From: Ancylobacter sp. IITR112
GTDB lineage: Bacteria > Pseudomonadota > Alphaproteobacteria > Rhizobiales > Xanthobacteraceae
DNA: 64,000 nucleotides
Assembly: GCF_041415945.1 (NCBI RefSeq)
Contig: NZ_JBGCUS010000001.1
Coordinates: 124,001 to 188,000 of the forward strand
Direction of reading: 5' to 3'
Shown here: piece by piece, positions 34,469 through 43,653 of the stretch
Numbering within the stretch: position 1 is the first letter of the stretch
How the letters are laid out: every line of letters starts with the position of its first letter
Notes under the pieces: model-generated
The model's input: only the letters and a program-made list of their open reading frames with translations
Database searches by the model: none
Told to the model about the DNA's origin: nothing
Translations under genes and position numbers: made by a program

Positions 34469-35464
34469 GTGGGTCTTTTCTCGACCATCGTCGGACGCGG
34501 CAAGGCGGCGTCTCAACATTCCGCCTCCGGGCCCGGGCGCGGCATTGACAGCCCCCCAGCGGCACCGAGCGCCGAGGAGATCGAGGCGCGGTTTCAGGCC
34601 GATTTCGAAGCGGCGCTGGCGGCGGATCTGCAGCCGTCGCGCGGGGCACCTCAGCCGCAGGCCCGCGCCGGGGGAACCGCTTCCGCGCCGGCCTCGGTCG
34701 CCTCCGCGCATTTCCGCACTCCCGAGCCAGCCGCCGGGGAGCAGCGGATGCTGAACGCCGTCGGCCTCGCCAAGAGCTATGGCGGCCGGCAGGTGGTGCG
34801 CGGGGCCAGCCTGCATGTGCGGCGCGGTGAGGCGGTCGGCCTGCTCGGGCCCAATGGTGCCGGCAAGACCACCATCTTCTACATGATCACCGGGCTGGTG
34901 AAGGCCGATGCCGGCCGCATCGAGCTTGACGGCCATGACGTGACCCACCTGCCGATGTATCGCCGCGCGCGCCTCGGCGTCGGCTATCTTCCGCAGGAAG
35001 CCTCCATCTTTCGCGGCCTGTCGGTGGAGAACAACATCCGCGCCGTGCTGGAAGTGGTCGAGCCGAACCGCCGCGAGCGCGAGCGCCAGCTCGACCAGCT
35101 CCTGGAAGAGTTCCGTGTCACCCATGTGCGTAAATCGCCTTCCATCGCGCTTTCCGGCGGCGAGCGGCGCCGCGTGGAAATCGCCCGCGCGCTGGCTTCC
35201 CGTCCCACCTTCATGCTGCTCGACGAGCCTTTCGCCGGCATCGACCCGATCGCGGTCGGCGACATCCAGGCGCTGGTGCGCCAGCTCACCGAGCGCGGCA
35301 TCGGCGTGCTGATCACCGACCACAATGTGCGCGAGACGCTGGGCCTCATCGACCGCGCCTATATCATCCATTCCGGTACCGTGCTGATGGAAGGCTCGCC
35401 CGAGGAAATCGTGGCGAGCGAGGAAGTCCGTCGCCTCTATCTCGGCGAGGAGTTCCGTCTGTAG
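34469..35464 (+). CDS. lptB: LPS export ABC transporter ATP-binding protein LptB with long N-terminal extension
   Basis: Cytoplasmic ATPase driving LPS extraction. The ABC domain (about residues 93-331) is complete: Walker A LLGPNGAGKTT, Q-loop YLPQEASIFRG, signature LSGGERRRVEIARAL, Walker B FMLLDEPFAGID, His in ITDHNVRETL. Before it are about 90 residues of Ala/Pro/Gln-rich, probably disordered sequence opening MGLFSTIVGRGKAAS; a standard LptB is about 240 aa. GGAGGG five bases before the GTG at 34469 supports the long form. rpoN follows after 51 bases. Confidence 0.92.
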   Translation: MGLFSTIVGRGKAASQHSASGPGRGIDSPPAAPSAEEIEARFQADFEAALAADLQPSRGAPQPQARAGGTASAPASVASAHFRTPEPAAGEQRMLNAVGLAKSYGGRQVVRGASLHVRRGEAVGLLGPNGAGKTTIFYMITGLVKADAGRIELDGHDVTHLPMYRRARLGVGYLPQEASIFRGLSVENNIRAVLEVVEPNRRERERQLDQLLEEFRVTHVRKSPSIALSGGERRRVEIARALASRPTFMLLDEPFAGIDPIAVGDIQALVRQLTERGIGVLITDHNVRETLGLIDRAYIIHSGTVLMEGSPEEIVASEEVRRLYLGEEFRL

Positions 35465-35515
35465 CATGGACCCTGTCCCGCCCAACGCTGCCGCCGCCCG
35501 TGGAGAGTGCGTGCC

Positions 35516-37099
35516 ATGTCGCTAGGTCCGCGTCTCGAATTCCGCCAGACCCAGTCGCTGGTGATGACGCCGCAGCTCATGCAGGCGATCAAGCTGCTGC
35601 AACTCTCCAATCTCGACCTCGTGGCCTATGTCGAGGCGGAACTGGAGCGCAACCCGCTGCTGGAACGCCAGGCCGAGCCGGAAGGCGAGCGCGGCGGCGA
35701 GGGCGAGGCGGATGCCGGGGCGGTGCGTGAGCGCACCAGCGATGCCGATCTCGATCCCCGGGCGGAGCAGGCGCATGAGCGCGAGGAGCGCGTCTCCGAC
35801 TGGCTGGAGGAGCGGCTGGAGACCAGCCGCAGCGCCATTGAGGACCGGCTCGACACCGGCATGGAGAACGTCTTCCCCGACGATAATGGCCGCGAGCCGG
35901 CGGCGCCGCTGCCGAGCGGCGAGGGGCCGGCCTATTCGGAATGGACCGGTGCCGGCGGCGGAGGGGCTGACGGCGAGGGCTATAATCTCGAAGCCTTTGT
36001 CTCGGCCGAGACCTCGCTCGCCGACCATCTCGAAGCGCAGTTGGTACTAGCGGTCAGCGATCCCGTCGAGCGGCTGATCGCCCATAATCTGATCGACCTG
36101 ATCGACGAGGCCGGCTATCTCTCCGCCGATCTCGCCAGCGTCGCCGAACGGCTCGGCGCGCCGCTCGCGGCGGTGGAGAAGGTGCTGGAGGTGATCCAGA
36201 GCTTCGACCCGCCGGGCATCGGCGCCCGCTCGCTGGCCGAATGCCTCGCCATTCAGTTGCGCGAGCGCAATCGCTACGACCCCTGCATGGCGGCGCTGCT
36301 CGCCCATCTCGAACTGCTGGCGCGGCGCGAATTCGCCACGCTGAAACGGGTGTGCGGTGTCGACGAGGAAGACCTGGCCGAGATGGTCGGAGAGATTCGC
36401 CGGCTCAATCCCAAGCCCGGCCTCGCCTTCGGCTCCGGCATCATCCAGCCGGTGGTGCCGGATGTGTTCGTGCGCGGCGGGCCGGACAACTGGCTGGTGG
36501 AGCTCAATTCCGAGACGCTGCCGCGTGTGCTGGTGAACCAGGCCTATTATTCCCGCGTGCAGAAGATCACCCGCAACGAGCGGGAAAAGGCCTTCCTCTC
36601 CGACTGCATGCAGACCGCGACCTGGCTCACCCGCTCGCTCGACCAGCGCGCCCGCACCATCCTCAAAGTGGCGACCGAGATCGTGCGCCAGCAGGACGCC
36701 TTTCTGACGCTCGGCGTGCAGCATTTGCGGCCGCTGAACCTGCGCATGGTGGCGGACGCCATCGGCATGCACGAATCCACCGTGTCGCGCGTCACGTCCA
36801 ACAAATACATGGCGACGCCGCGCGGCATCTTCGAGATGAAGTATTTCTTCTCGTCCTCTATTTCGTCTTCGGACGGCGGCGAGGCGCATTCGGCGGAATC
36901 GGTGCGCTTCCGCATCAAGCAGATGATCGAGGCGGAAAGCCCCGACGACGTGCTGTCCGACGACACGCTGGTGCAGCGCCTGCGCGAAGCGGGCATCGAC
37001 ATCGCCCGCCGCACGGTGGCAAAATACCGTGAGGCGATGCGGATTCCTTCCTCCGTGCAGCGCCGGCGCGAGAAGCAGGCGGCGGTCGCGGGGGGCTGA
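35516..37099 (+). CDS. rpoN: RNA polymerase sigma-54 factor
   Basis: Directs RNA polymerase to -24/-12 promoters that need activator ATPases; controls nitrogen and other functions. 527 aa: Gln/Leu-rich activator-interaction region I (QSLVMTPQLMQAIKLLQLSNLDL), an acidic linker (about residues 50-150), the core-binding domain (LIDEAGYLSADL to RRLNPKPGLAFG) and the C-terminal helix-turn-helix with the invariant RpoN box ARRTVAKYRE. GGAGAG precedes the ATG at 35516. The lptB-rpoN-hpf-ptsN order is conserved in proteobacteria. Confidence 0.96.
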   Translation: MSLGPRLEFRQTQSLVMTPQLMQAIKLLQLSNLDLVAYVEAELERNPLLERQAEPEGERGGEGEADAGAVRERTSDADLDPRAEQAHEREERVSDWLEERLETSRSAIEDRLDTGMENVFPDDNGREPAAPLPSGEGPAYSEWTGAGGGGADGEGYNLEAFVSAETSLADHLEAQLVLAVSDPVERLIAHNLIDLIDEAGYLSADLASVAERLGAPLAAVEKVLEVIQSFDPPGIGARSLAECLAIQLRERNRYDPCMAALLAHLELLARREFATLKRVCGVDEEDLAEMVGEIRRLNPKPGLAFGSGIIQPVVPDVFVRGGPDNWLVELNSETLPRVLVNQAYYSRVQKITRNEREKAFLSDCMQTATWLTRSLDQRARTILKVATEIVRQQDAFLTLGVQHLRPLNLRMVADAIGMHESTVSRVTSNKYMATPRGIFEMKYFFSSSISSSDGGEAHSAESVRFRIKQMIEAESPDDVLSDDTLVQRLREAGIDIARRTVAKYREAMRIPSSVQRRREKQAAVAGG

Positions 37100-37201
37100 A
37101 AACGCCGGCGCGCGGAGGATGTGCACCGGCTTCACACAAGCTTCGCCTACGCTGTCCACCGCTTCTCGTTGACACTTTCTCTCGCGGCTCATACCTCTTA
37201 G

Positions 37202-37217
37202 TGGCACCGGCCGGGCA
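37202..37217 (+). promoter_or_regulatory. candidate sigma-54 promoter of hpf
   Basis: TGGCAC (37202-37207) followed by GGGCA with the essential GG (37203-37204) and GC (37215-37216) exactly ten bases apart. The -24 half is perfect; the -12 half lacks the usual TT before GC. A transcript would start about 67 bases before the hpf ATG. A TTGACA at 37169-37174 just upstream could instead be a sigma-70 -35, but its -10 is poor. Confidence 0.35.
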
Positions 37218-37294
37218 TGTTAGGGAGTTCGGGCAGGGCGAGGGGCGGTTTCGCGAACGCTTCCCGACCCGCCCCAGCAGAGGGACTAGTCACG

Positions 37295-37897
37295 ATGCCG
37301 CTGCGGGTTTCAGGTAAAAATCTCGATGTGGGCGAAGCTCTCAGGCAGCGCGTTTCCGATCGCGTCGCCGGGGCGATGGACAAGTACTTCGACGGCGGCT
37401 GGTCCGGCCACGTCACGGTCGCCCGCGAGGGCTCCGGTTATCGCGCGGACTGCGCGCTGCATCTCGACAGCGGGACGGTGCTGCAGGCCCATGCCGACGC
37501 GCAGGACCCCTATGCCAGCGCCGACGCCGCCGTGGAGCGGATCGAGACGCGGCTGCGCCGCTACAAGAGCCGGGTGAAGCGCCGCGCCGTCAATGGCGAG
37601 GGAAGCGATGCCGGCGCGGCGGCCGAGACCGTGCCGCTGACCGTGTTTTCCGCCCCCGACCACGAGGATGCCGAGCCGAGCGAAGGCTGGTGCCCGACCG
37701 TGGTTGCCGAAGCCACCGCCAACCTGCCCCGGCTTTCGGTCAGCAATGCGGTGCTCGAACTGGACTTCACCGGCGCCACCGCCCTGGTGTTCCGCCATGC
37801 CGGCCATGGCCGCATCAACGTCGTCTACCGGCGTGGGGATGGGCATGTCGGCTGGGTGGACCCGCCGGCGAGCGCCCAGGCGGAAGACGTGCATTGA
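37295..37897 (+). CDS. hpf: ribosome hibernation-promoting factor, long form
   Basis: Binds the 30S subunit in stationary phase and pairs ribosomes. The N-terminal domain (LRVSGKNLDVGEALRQRVSDRV through LRRYKSRVKRR, residues about 2-97) is the ribosome-binding fold; the C-terminal domain (about residues 140-195, VSNAVLELDFTGATALVFRHAGHGRINVVYRRGDGHVGWVDP) mediates 100S dimerisation. At 200 aa this is the long HPF, which does not need RMF. Located between rpoN and ptsN. Confidence 0.92.
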   Translation: MPLRVSGKNLDVGEALRQRVSDRVAGAMDKYFDGGWSGHVTVAREGSGYRADCALHLDSGTVLQAHADAQDPYASADAAVERIETRLRRYKSRVKRRAVNGEGSDAGAAAETVPLTVFSAPDHEDAEPSEGWCPTVVAEATANLPRLSVSNAVLELDFTGATALVFRHAGHGRINVVYRRGDGHVGWVDPPASAQAEDVH

Positions 37898-37988
37898 TCA
37901 CCCTGCCTCATGGCACGCGCGCGGCCGCCCCAGCGGCTGGCGCGCGTCGCCGCGCCCCGACCCGGATCGCCACGCCGCGGATCGTCTC

Positions 37989-38450
37989 ATGGCTCTGAAT
38001 GACATTCTGGCACCGTCCGCGGTGTTCCCGACGCTCAAGGTCGGCAGCAAGAAGCAGGCCCTGCAGGAGCTTTCCGCCCATGCGGCGGCGCTGCTGAAAC
38101 GGGACGAGCGCGAGATTTTCGAAACGCTGAACCAGCGTGAGCGGCTCGGCTCCACCGGCGTCGGCAATGGCATCGCCATTCCGCATGGCAAGCTGGCGAA
38201 GATGGACAAGCTGTTCGGCATGTTCGCCCGGCTGGAGCGGCCGATCGACTTCGAATCGCTCGATGGCGAGCCGGTCGATCTCATCTTCCTGCTGCTGGCG
38301 CCGGAAACGGCGGGCGCCGATCATCTCAAGGCGTTGGCGCGGGTGGCGCGGCTGCTGCGCGACCCCGAGGTCGCCCGCAAGCTGCGCCAGTGCCGTGATG
38401 CGCAGGCGATCCACACCCTGCTTACCGGCGCCCCCGCCGACGCCGCGTGA
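37989..38450 (+). CDS. ptsN: nitrogen-related phosphotransferase enzyme IIA (EIIA-Ntr)
   Basis: Phosphorylated by the PTS-Ntr chain and adjusts potassium and nitrogen regulation by protein contact. 153 aa; active-site His lies in GVGNGIAIPHGKL (about residue 66). The ERLGSTGVGNG segment and the PVDLIFLLLAPETAGADHLKALARVARLL stretch are diagnostic. Start at the ATG 37989, 91 bases after hpf; the frame is open further upstream without homology. Confidence 0.94.
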   Translation: MALNDILAPSAVFPTLKVGSKKQALQELSAHAAALLKRDEREIFETLNQRERLGSTGVGNGIAIPHGKLAKMDKLFGMFARLERPIDFESLDGEPVDLIFLLLAPETAGADHLKALARVARLLRDPEVARKLRQCRDAQAIHTLLTGAPADAA

Positions 38451-38544
38451 CGTGGGCCCGGCGCCGTGCGTCACCGGGCGGTGACTTCACCGCCCGGGCG
38501 CCCTACCTCATCAGGGTCGAAAGTGTTTGTTCAGGAGGCCCGCC

Positions 38545-38868
38545 ATGCCCGAAACCCTTCCCGCCAGCCTCGCCCTGTCCGCCGGACAATGCCGCGCCGC
38601 GCGCGCGCTCCTGGGATGGAGCGCGGATGATCTGGCGCAGAAGGCGCGGGTAACGGCGGCGTGGCTGGAGCGGTTCGAGCGCGGCGGCGAGACCGTCGAT
38701 GACCTCGATCCGAGCGAGGCGGAACGGGTGATGCGCGCGCTGGAAGAGGGCGGGGTGGAGTTCCTTGCCTCCGGCCAGGCCAGCAGCGGCGGCGGCCCGG
38801 GCCTGCGCATCCGCCAGCAGGGCGGCTATATCCCCACCGCGCGGCTCAGTTCCGCCAATGATGGCTGA
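38545..38868 (+). CDS. small XRE-like helix-turn-helix protein
   Basis: 107 aa. Residues about 11-50 (LSAGQCRAARALLGWSADDLAQKARVTAAWLERFERG) form a Cro/CI-type helix-turn-helix, followed by an acidic helix and a Gly/Ser-rich tail. AGGAGG six bases before the ATG at 38545 is one of the best ribosome binding sites in the window. The target is unknown; it lies alone between ptsN and the convergent dehydrogenase. Confidence 0.72.
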   Translation: MPETLPASLALSAGQCRAARALLGWSADDLAQKARVTAAWLERFERGGETVDDLDPSEAERVMRALEEGGVEFLASGQASSGGGPGLRIRQQGGYIPTARLSSANDG

Positions 38869-38943
38869 CACCGACCCAAGGCGGCGCCAGCCTTTTCCCG
38901 GACGATCCGCCGGACCGTCCGGGAAGGCAGATGCGGCGGTGGC

Positions 38944-40017
38944 TCAGGGCGTGATCGCCACTTTCAGCACGCCGTCGCGCTGGTGCGAGAACAGCTCGTA
39001 GGCCGCCTCGATATCGTCCAGCTTGAAGCGGTGCGTGACCAACGGCTTGAGGTCGACCCGGCCGGAGGCGATCACGTCGATCAGTCGGCGCATGCGCTCC
39101 TTGCCGCCGGGACAGAGCGTGGTGACGATCTTGTTGTCGCCCAGCCCCGCCGAGAAGGCGCCGAGCGGGATCTTGAGATCGGTGGAATAGACGCCGAGCG
39201 AGGACAGGGTGCCGCCGGGGCGCAGCACCTTCAGCGCGCTCTCAAAGGTGTTCTGGGTGCCCAGCGCCTCGATGGCGACATCGACGCCGCGCCCGTCGGT
39301 CAGCGCCAGAATTTGCTCCACCACGTCGCCCTGCTTGAAGTCCACCACATCGCTGCAGCCGAGCTGCCGGGCGATGGCCAGGCGTTCGGGCACGGTGTCG
39401 ACGCCGATGATGCGGGTCGCACCCTTCAGCTTGGCGCCGGCGACCGCGCACAGGCCGATGGGGCCGAGCGCGAACACCGCGACGATGTCGCCGATCTGCA
39501 CCGCGCCGCTTTCCGCGCCGGAAAAGCCGGTGGACATGATGTCCGGGCACATCAGCACTTCCTCGTCGGTGAGCGCCTCCGGCACCGGGGCGAGATTGGC
39601 GAGGGCATCCGGCACCAGCACATATTCCGCCTGGGTGCCGTCGATGGTGTTGCCGAACTTCCAGCCGCCCATCGGCTTGAAGCCGTGCTTCATGCCCGGC
39701 CCGTCCTGCGAGCCGCAGCCGCACAGGCAGGCATAGGAATGGCCGCTGGGGGTGATGGCGCCGGCGATGACGCGCTGTCCTTCGCGATAGCCGGTCACGG
39801 CCGAGCCGAGCTTCTCGATCACGCCCACCGGCTCATGGCCGATGGTGAGGCCCTTGGCGACGGGATACTCGCCCTTGAGGATGTGCACATCGGTGCCGCA
39901 GATGGTGGTGGTGGTGACGCGCACCAGCGCATCGAGCGGCCCGACATCGGGAATCGGCTTCTCGTCGAGAACGATCCGGCCGGGTTCGACGAAGATGGCG
40001 GCTTTCATCTTGGGCAT
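38944..40017 (-). CDS. zinc-dependent medium-chain alcohol dehydrogenase
   Basis: 357 aa. Catalytic zinc residues are in TTTTICGTDVHILKGEYP and IGHEPVGVIEKLG; the NAD(P) Rossmann region is IVAVFALGPIGLCAVAGAKL. The segment SYACLCGCGSQDGPGMKHGFKPMGGWKFGNTIDGTQAEYV resembles the secondary-alcohol (isopropanol/butanediol-type) subgroup rather than glutathione-dependent formaldehyde dehydrogenases. GGAG six bases before the ATG. Monocistronic as far as can be seen; substrate inferred only by subgroup. Confidence 0.85.
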   Translation of the reverse strand: MPKMKAAIFVEPGRIVLDEKPIPDVGPLDALVRVTTTTICGTDVHILKGEYPVAKGLTIGHEPVGVIEKLGSAVTGYREGQRVIAGAITPSGHSYACLCGCGSQDGPGMKHGFKPMGGWKFGNTIDGTQAEYVLVPDALANLAPVPEALTDEEVLMCPDIMSTGFSGAESGAVQIGDIVAVFALGPIGLCAVAGAKLKGATRIIGVDTVPERLAIARQLGCSDVVDFKQGDVVEQILALTDGRGVDVAIEALGTQNTFESALKVLRPGGTLSSLGVYSTDLKIPLGAFSAGLGDNKIVTTLCPGGKERMRRLIDVIASGRVDLKPLVTHRFKLDDIEAAYELFSHQRDGVLKVAITP

Positions 40018-40125
40018 CGCAAACTCCTGCGGTTGACGCGCGCGACACTCGCGCGCCCGACAGGGTGCGGCCATGACAGGGGTCAAAAGCCGGCGATCAA
40101 ACCCGGGTGAGGCGGGAAAAGGGGT

Positions 40126-40800
40126 TCAGCGCACGCCGCGCTCGGCCATCAGCCGGACCACCGCGGCGCGCAGCTCGGCAATGCCGCTGCCCTCGCGGCT
40201 GGAGGTGGGGAAGACAAGCGGGAAGGCCGCCGGGCGGCGGGCAAGGCCGGCCTGCGTCTCTTCCACGCGCTGCGCCAGCTCCGCCGGCTTCAACTGGTCG
40301 GCCTTGGTCAGCACGACGGCATAGGACACCGCCGCCTTGTCGAGCCCGTCCAGCACCTCGCGGTCGATCGGCTTCAGCCCGTGGCGGGAATCGATCAGCA
40401 CGAAGACGCGGGCGAGGTTGGCGCGCCCACGCAGATAGGCGTGGACGGTGGCCGTCCAGGCGTCGACTTTGTCCTTGGGCGCCTTGGCGAAGCCATAGCC
40501 GGGCATGTCGACCAGAGTGAGGTCCGGGCCGAGGCCGAAAAAGATCAGTTCCTGCGTGCGGCCGGGCGTCACCGAGGTGCGGGCCAGCGCCTTGCGCCCG
40601 GTGAGCGCGTTGACGAGGCTCGACTTGCCGACATTGGAGCGGCCGGCCAGCGCGATTTCGATCGAGCGCATCGGCGGCAGGGTGGCGATGGTCGGCGCCG
40701 CCGAGAGAAAGGTCCACTCGCCGGCGAAGAGCCGCCGCCCGGCTTCGATCTCGTCGGGCGTGAAGGCCGACGCGGCGGACGTGTCGTCGGCCTGTTCCAT
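40126..40800 (-). CDS. engB: ribosome biogenesis GTP-binding protein
   Basis: YihA/YsxC GTPase needed for 50S assembly. 224 aa: G1 [16 protein letters not shown]2 in [11 protein letters not shown]3 [13 protein letters not shown]4 VLTKADQL, G5 near [10 protein letters not shown]. It is the last gene of the rpmH-rnpA-yidC-engB run and starts 16 bases after the yidC stop. The argB gene that often follows in this order is absent here. Confidence 0.95.
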   Translation of the reverse strand: MEQADDTSAASAFTPDEIEAGRRLFAGEWTFLSAAPTIATLPPMRSIEIALAGRSNVGKSSLVNALTGRKALARTSVTPGRTQELIFFGLGPDLTLVDMPGYGFAKAPKDKVDAWTATVHAYLRGRANLARVFVLIDSRHGLKPIDREVLDGLDKAAVSYAVVLTKADQLKPAELAQRVEETQAGLARRPAAFPLVFPTSSREGSGIAELRAAVVRLMAERGVR

Positions 40801-40816
40801 GGTGTGCGTGCCTTCC

Positions 40817-42628
40817 TCAGCCGGCCTTTGGCTTCTTCTTGCGGACGAAGGTGCTCTTCACATTGTCCCACAATTCGATCTTCACGCCGTTCTTGCGCAT
40901 GATGATCGACTGCTGGATCACCGACAGCGTGTTGTTCCACGCCCAGTAGATGACGAGACCGGAGGCGAAGGAGGCCAGCATGAAGGTGAAGACCAGCGGC
41001 ATCCAGTCGAAGATCATCTTCTGCGTCGGGTCCGGCGGGGCCGGGTTGAGCTTCATCTGCGCCCACATGGTGCAGCCCATGATGATCGGCCAGACGCCGA
41101 GCATGAGGAAGTGACCGATCACCGGCACCGAGCCCGGATCCCAGGGGATGAGGCCGAACAGGTTGAAGATGGTCGTCGGATCGGGCGCGGAGAGGTCGCG
41201 GATCCAGCCGAAGAACGGCGCGTGCCGCATTTCGATGGTGACGAACAGCACCTTGTAGAGGGCGAAGAAGACGGGGATCTGGATCAGGATCGGAAGGCAG
41301 CCCGCGACCGGGTTGATCTTCTCCTTCTTGTAGATCTCCATCATCTCCTGCTGGAGCTTGACGCGGTCGTCGCCATAGCGCTCGCGCAGCGCCTGGATCT
41401 CCGGCTGCACCGCCTTCATCTTCGCCATCGAGGCGTAGCTCTTGTTGGCGAGCGGGAAGAAGATGGCCTTGAGCATCACGGTGACGACGAGGATGGCGAC
41501 GCCGAAATTGCCGACGAAGCGATAGATCCAGTCGATGACCAGGAACAGCGGCTTGGTGATGAAATAGAACCAGCCCCAGTCGATCAGCAGGTCGAAGCGG
41601 TCGATATTGTACTGCTGCTGGTAGCCGTCGACGAGCTGCACCACCTTGGCGCCGGCGAACAGGCGCCCGTCCGTGGCCGCCTTGGCGCCGGGCGCCACGG
41701 TCACGGCATCGCCGAGGAAATCGGTCTGGTAGGTCAGGTCGTTGCCGGACTGCGCGGCGGAGAAGCGCGCCTGCACCTTTTCCTGCGCGCCGGGGATGAC
41801 GGTCGCGGCCCAGTACTTGTCTGTGATGCCGAGCCAGCCGCCCACCGAGGGGAAGGTCTCGCTCTTCTTCTCGGCGATGTCCTTGTACTTTATCTCGTGC
41901 AGGCCGCCTTCCGAGGTCACCCCGATCAGGCCCTCATGCAGGATGTAGTAGCCGAGCGTGTGCGGCGTGCCGTGGCGCGAGACCAGCGCATAGGGGTGGA
42001 GGGCCACCGGCGCGTCGGTGGCATTGTCGACCTCGTCCACCACATGGAACATGTAGTTGGCGTCGATGGTCAACGTGCGGCGGAAGGTGAGGCCGGCACC
42101 GTTGTCCCAGGTCAGCACCAGCGGGGTATCGGGGGTGAGGCGGGCGCCTTCCGGAGCGGTCCACACCGTGTCGGCGGCCGGTACCGCGACGGTGGAGCCG
42201 GCGCCGGGTACCCAGCCGAATTCGGCATAGAAGGGGTTCGGCCCGCCCGAGGGCGACAGCAGCACGATGATCGGGCTGCTGTTGTCCACCGTCTCGTGAT
42301 AGCCCTTGAGCGACAGGTCGTCGATGCGCCCGCCCTTCAGCGCCACCGAGCCGATGACGCTCGGCGTGTCGATGGCGACGCGCGGGGAGCGGGCCAGCGC
42401 TTCCGCCCGGCTCAGCGCACGCGGCGGCGTCGCCGCCGGGGCCGGGGCGGCGGTGCCGGGCGCAGGGGCCTGCGAGCCGGCCGCGCCCGGGGCCTGCTGG
42501 GCCGCCTGCTGCTGGGCCTGCTGTCGCTGCTGTTCCATCTGCGGCACGCCGGAGAAGAACTGCCAGGCAATGAGCACCGCCATCGACATGACGATGGCGA
42601 GGATCATGTTGCGGTTTTCGGACGTCAT
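40817..42628 (-). CDS. yidC: membrane protein insertase YidC
   Basis: Inserts and folds inner-membrane proteins with or without Sec. 603 aa: signal-anchor helix [19 protein letters not shown], Gln/Ala/Pro-rich linker, the large periplasmic beta-sandwich (about residues 75-360), then the conserved five-helix core with [43 protein letters not shown] and [28 protein letters not shown]. Basic tail KKKPKAG. The ATG overlaps the rnpA stop by four bases (ATGA). Confidence 0.96.
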   Translation of the reverse strand: MTSENRNMILAIVMSMAVLIAWQFFSGVPQMEQQRQQAQQQAAQQAPGAAGSQAPAPGTAAPAPAATPPRALSRAEALARSPRVAIDTPSVIGSVALKGGRIDDLSLKGYHETVDNSSPIIVLLSPSGGPNPFYAEFGWVPGAGSTVAVPAADTVWTAPEGARLTPDTPLVLTWDNGAGLTFRRTLTIDANYMFHVVDEVDNATDAPVALHPYALVSRHGTPHTLGYYILHEGLIGVTSEGGLHEIKYKDIAEKKSETFPSVGGWLGITDKYWAATVIPGAQEKVQARFSAAQSGNDLTYQTDFLGDAVTVAPGAKAATDGRLFAGAKVVQLVDGYQQQYNIDRFDLLIDWGWFYFITKPLFLVIDWIYRFVGNFGVAILVVTVMLKAIFFPLANKSYASMAKMKAVQPEIQALRERYGDDRVKLQQEMMEIYKKEKINPVAGCLPILIQIPVFFALYKVLFVTIEMRHAPFFGWIRDLSAPDPTTIFNLFGLIPWDPGSVPVIGHFLMLGVWPIIMGCTMWAQMKLNPAPPDPTQKMIFDWMPLVFTFMLASFASGLVIYWAWNNTLSVIQQSIIMRKNGVKIELWDNVKSTFVRKKKPKAG

Positions 42629-43026
42629 GGCAGGGGCTCTCCGTCGGCGCGCGGCGGGCGTTGCGCGGCGTCGGCGCGCGCAGGCTTGGGCGGGCGCCGG
42701 CTTCCTGAGTGAAGGCGGGCGATACCCCGCTCTATGTCGTGGATGAGGGCGTTGAACGGCGTGCCGAGCGCGGCGCGCCGGGCGACGATCACATAGTCGA
42801 AACCGTCCTGCCCGGCGCGTGGCAAGGCGTCGCGGACCGCCGCCCGCAGGCGGCGGCGGATGCGGTTTCGCTCGACGGCATTGCCGTGCTTCTTGGTAAC
42901 GGTGAGCCCGATACGGGCCGGCGCCTGGTCGGCGCGATCACGGCCCTGCAGTAAGAGCGGGCCGGAATTGGCGCGCAGCGCGGACGCTGCGGCCAGGAAG
43001 TCCTTGCGCTTGACGAGCCGGTCCAT
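42625..43026 (-). CDS. rnpA: ribonuclease P protein component
   Basis: Protein subunit of RNase P, which matures tRNA 5' ends. 133 aa with the RNR motif HGNAVERNRIRRRLRAAVRD and the basic N-terminus MDRLVKRKDFLAAAS; a Pro/Arg-rich tail follows. The start ATG at 43026 gives normal length; the frame stays open to 43500 only because of GC bias. No yidD gene lies between rnpA and yidC; they overlap directly. Confidence 0.93.
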   Translation of the reverse strand: MDRLVKRKDFLAAASALRANSGPLLLQGRDRADQAPARIGLTVTKKHGNAVERNRIRRRLRAAVRDALPRAGQDGFDYVIVARRAALGTPFNALIHDIERGIARLHSGSRRPPKPARADAAQRPPRADGEPLP

Positions 43027-43091
43027 GGTAGGGCGCCGATCCTCAGGCAACAGAGGGGCGCGCCCCAGCCATGTGGGGTCGAAAAGCGCGG

Positions 43092-43226
43092 TCAGGCCGA
43101 CAGGCGCTTGCGGCCATGGGCCCGGCGCGCATTGATGATCTTGCGGCCGTTGCGGGTCGCCATGCGCGCACGGAAGCCGTGCCGGCGGGCGCGCACGAGC
43201 TTGCTCGGTTGATAAGTGCGCTTCAC
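43092..43226 (-). CDS. rpmH: 50S ribosomal protein L34
   Basis: A 44-residue ribosomal protein: [26 protein letters not shown] then [18 protein letters not shown], matching L34 throughout. Initiation is at GTG 43226 with GGAGAG just upstream. First gene of the rpmH-rnpA-yidC-engB transcript, 65 bases before rnpA, with a strong promoter at 43361-43389. Confidence 0.97.
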   Translation of the reverse strand: MKRTYQPSKLVRARRHGFRARMATRNGRKIINARRAHGRKRLSA

Positions 43227-43653
43227 GGTTCTCTCTCCGCTTGTTCGATCTGCCGCCCTCCCGCCGGACGTTTCCCTTTCCGGCGCGCCACGGAGCCAGC
43301 CGGGGCGAAGAAGCGCAGATGCAGGAGACTTCCAACGGCGGGCAGCCGTGGGTTGGGCGGCTTATAGGGGGCGCTCTTGCCCAAGTCAATGCGCCATTGC
43401 CGCGGGAGGCCGGCCAATCCACCGGCCCGCAGCGCCGGGCACGCTCCGGCCGGCACGCGGGGCGGGTGGCGGCCCCTCTGGCAACGTCTCGCCGGCACAT
43501 TACATGATCGTGATCGGCGGGAGCGGCAGGCTGGCGCGGGGAGGGCGGTCACGTCTTTCTGATCCGGCGTCGTTTCACCGCCGTAATCCTGCCATCCGAT
43601 ACGGCGCGCCGGGACCATCGGGGACCCGGCGCGGAGCGGAAGAAGCGTTGGGC
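43227..43653. other. divergent intergenic region between rpmH and the histidine kinase
   Basis: 427 bases without a gene apart from the rpmH promoter. Open frames cross it on both strands but show no family resemblance and reflect GC bias. I looked for DnaA boxes because rpmH borders oriC in some bacteria and saw none. Confidence 0.5.
43361..43389 (-). promoter_or_regulatory. sigma-70 promoter of the rpmH operon
   Basis: Read on the minus strand: TTGACT (43389-43384), exactly 17 bases, TATAAG (43366-43361). Five of six matches in each box make this the best vegetative promoter in the window. The transcript would have a leader of about 128 bases before rpmH. Confidence 0.75.

Noticed and set aside
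40505..42712. 735-codon plus-strand open frame across yidC
   Set aside because: Antisense shadow of yidC and engB, full of Glu/Asp/His/Arg strings and without any recognisable domain.
43227..43653. Replication origin next to rpmH
   Set aside because: No DnaA boxes or AT-rich unwinding region, and dnaA/dnaN are absent; alphaproteobacterial origins usually lie elsewhere.
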